Source: Magnetospira sp. (GTDB lineage Bacteria; Pseudomonadota; Alphaproteobacteria; Rhodospirillales; Magnetospiraceae). From it: a DNA stretch of 6,782 bases. The position numbers were made by a program, and so were the translations under genes. The notes under the pieces were generated by a model. It did no database searches and was not told where the DNA came from. It worked only from the letters and a program-made list of their open reading frames with translations. Below, in pieces: positions 5,920-6,782 of the stretch. The stretch spans positions 1 to 6,782 of the forward strand of contig JANQGL010000237.1 in the NCBI GenBank assembly GCA_028277325.1. Reading direction: 5' to 3'. Positions within the stretch are counted from its first letter, which is position 1. Every line of letters starts with the position of its first letter.

Positions 5920-6782
5920 TCAGCCCGACGCGTGAAACACCTTGCCCAGGCTGGCCGGCGCGTTGAGGCGGCCGCGCACGGCGCCGCGCGACATCGCCGC
6001 CAGCACCACGATGGTCACCACGTAGGGCAGCATCGAAAGCACCTGCGGCGGCAGCGGCAGGCCGGCCCCCTGGGCATGAAGCTGGATGATCGAGATGCCG
6101 CCGAACAGGTAGGCGCCGAGCAGGATGCGCCCCGGCCGCCAGGCCGCGAACACCACCAGGGCCAGCGCGATCCAGCCGCGCCCGGCGGTCATGTTCTCGA
6201 TCCACAGCGGCGTGTAGGCGAGCGACAGGTAGGCCCCGCCGAGCCCCGCCAGGGCGCCGCCGAACATCACCGCGGCGTAACGGATGGCGACCACCGGATA
6301 ACCGAGGTCGTGCGCCGCCCGGTGGTTCTCGCCGACCGCGCGCAGGACAAGCCCGGCCCGGGTGCGCCGCAGGACCCAGGCCACCGCGCCGACCAGGGCC
6401 AGGGACAGCCACACCAGGGCGTCGAGACCGAGCCACAGGTCGGGCAGGCCGCCGAACACCTCGCCCACGTAGGTGCGCCCAAGCAACGCGCTCAAGCCCA
6501 GCCCGAACAGGGTCAGGGCGAGCCCGGTCGCCACCTGGTTGGCCAGCAGGGTCAGCGCCAGGACCGCGAACAGCAGCGCCATCGCCGTCCCGGCCGCCGC
6601 CCCGGCCAGCACCCCCACCGTGCCGCTGCCGGTTTCGACCCCGGCCATGAAGGCGACGATGGCGCCGACCACCATCATGCCCTCGACGCCCAGGTTGAGG
6701 ACGCCCGATTTCTCGGTCACCAGTTCGCCGGTCGCCGCCAGCACCAGCGGCGTCGCCGCGCCGACGATGGTCAGGACCCCGG
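5920..6782 (-). CDS. BMP-type ABC importer permease, second subunit (5' end missing)
   Basis: This is an inner-membrane permease of the branched-chain/BPD-type superfamily that pairs with BMP binding proteins (the shorter, second permease of such importers; NupQ/YufQ-like). The visible part is 286 codons. The frame is open to the right edge, where it reads ...TIVGAATPLVLAATGELVTEKSG; the hallmark GELVTEKSGVLNLGVEGMM-type segment follows. A start proposed at 6744 would cut into this conserved stretch, so the true start lies outside the window. Repeated hydrophobic segments fill the protein. The GENHRAAHDLGYPV region with the preceding RRTRAGLVLRAVG is the cytoplasmic loop that contacts the ATPase in this family. 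The C-terminus is ordinary. The first permease and ATPase genes are expected upstream, beyond the edge. No terminator is seen in the 46-bp gap before the binding-protein gene, so the two are probably co-transcribed. Confidence 0.9.
   Translation of the reverse strand, partial: GVLTIVGAATPLVLAATGELVTEKSGVLNLGVEGMMVVGAIVAFMAGVETGSGTVGVLAGAAAGTAMALLFAVLALTLLANQVATGLALTLFGLGLSALLGRTYVGEVFGGLPDLWLGLDALVWLSLALVGAVAWVLRRTRAGLVLRAVGENHRAAHDLGYPVVAIRYAAVMFGGALAGLGGAYLSLAYTPLWIENMTAGRGWIALALVVFAAWRPGRILLGAYLFGGISIIQLHAQGAGLPLPPQVLSMLPYVVTIVVLAAMSRGAVRGRLNAPASLGKVFHASG

Noticed and set aside
4080..5966. A 628-residue plus-strand open frame over hupE and antisense to the BMP gene
   Set aside because: It is out of frame with hupE, antisense to the binding-protein gene, and has shadow-like composition.

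Overview
The window is compact, GC-rich bacterial chromosomal DNA with five intact genes and one gene cut by the right edge. The coding parts are strongly G/C-biased at third codon positions, and the families present (NikR with a divergent HupE/UreJ permease, a BMP-type ABC importer, a PhnD-like binding protein with a GGDEF/EAL protein) suggest an alphaproteobacterium, possibly of the Rhodospirillales. That placement is an inference from composition and gene style, not from a marker gene.

Layout, left to right: (1) 1-142, a short non-coding flank with a 9-bp palindrome just past the stop of the first operon. (2) 143-3351, minus strand: a two-gene operon. The upstream gene (3351 to 2470) encodes an exported PhnD-like periplasmic binding protein. 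The downstream gene (2473 to 143) encodes a membrane-anchored PAS-GGDEF-EAL cyclic-di-GMP enzyme. They overlap by four bases (ATGA), and no ABC permease or ATPase gene is next to them. (3) 3352-3576, an intergenic region with a markedly AT-rich core that holds two perfect short palindromes and a plausible minus-strand promoter. (4) 3577-3999 minus, nikR, divergent from 4117-4707 plus, hupE. The 117-bp gap between them carries an inverted repeat that resembles a NikR operator. (5) A GC-rich hairpin terminator ends hupE. (6) 4794 to the right edge, minus strand: an ABC importer operon with a second-type BMP-family permease (partial) followed by its BMP/PnrA-type solute-binding protein.

There are three probable functional units. 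The PhnD-like protein and the GGDEF/EAL protein look like a ligand-sensing c-di-GMP module in which a binding protein serves as sensor rather than transporter. NikR and HupE form a nickel-responsive uptake pair. The BMP cassette probably imports nucleosides or purines. The most interesting item is the binding-protein/c-di-GMP-enzyme operon. No mobile element, CRISPR array, tRNA or rRNA was seen.
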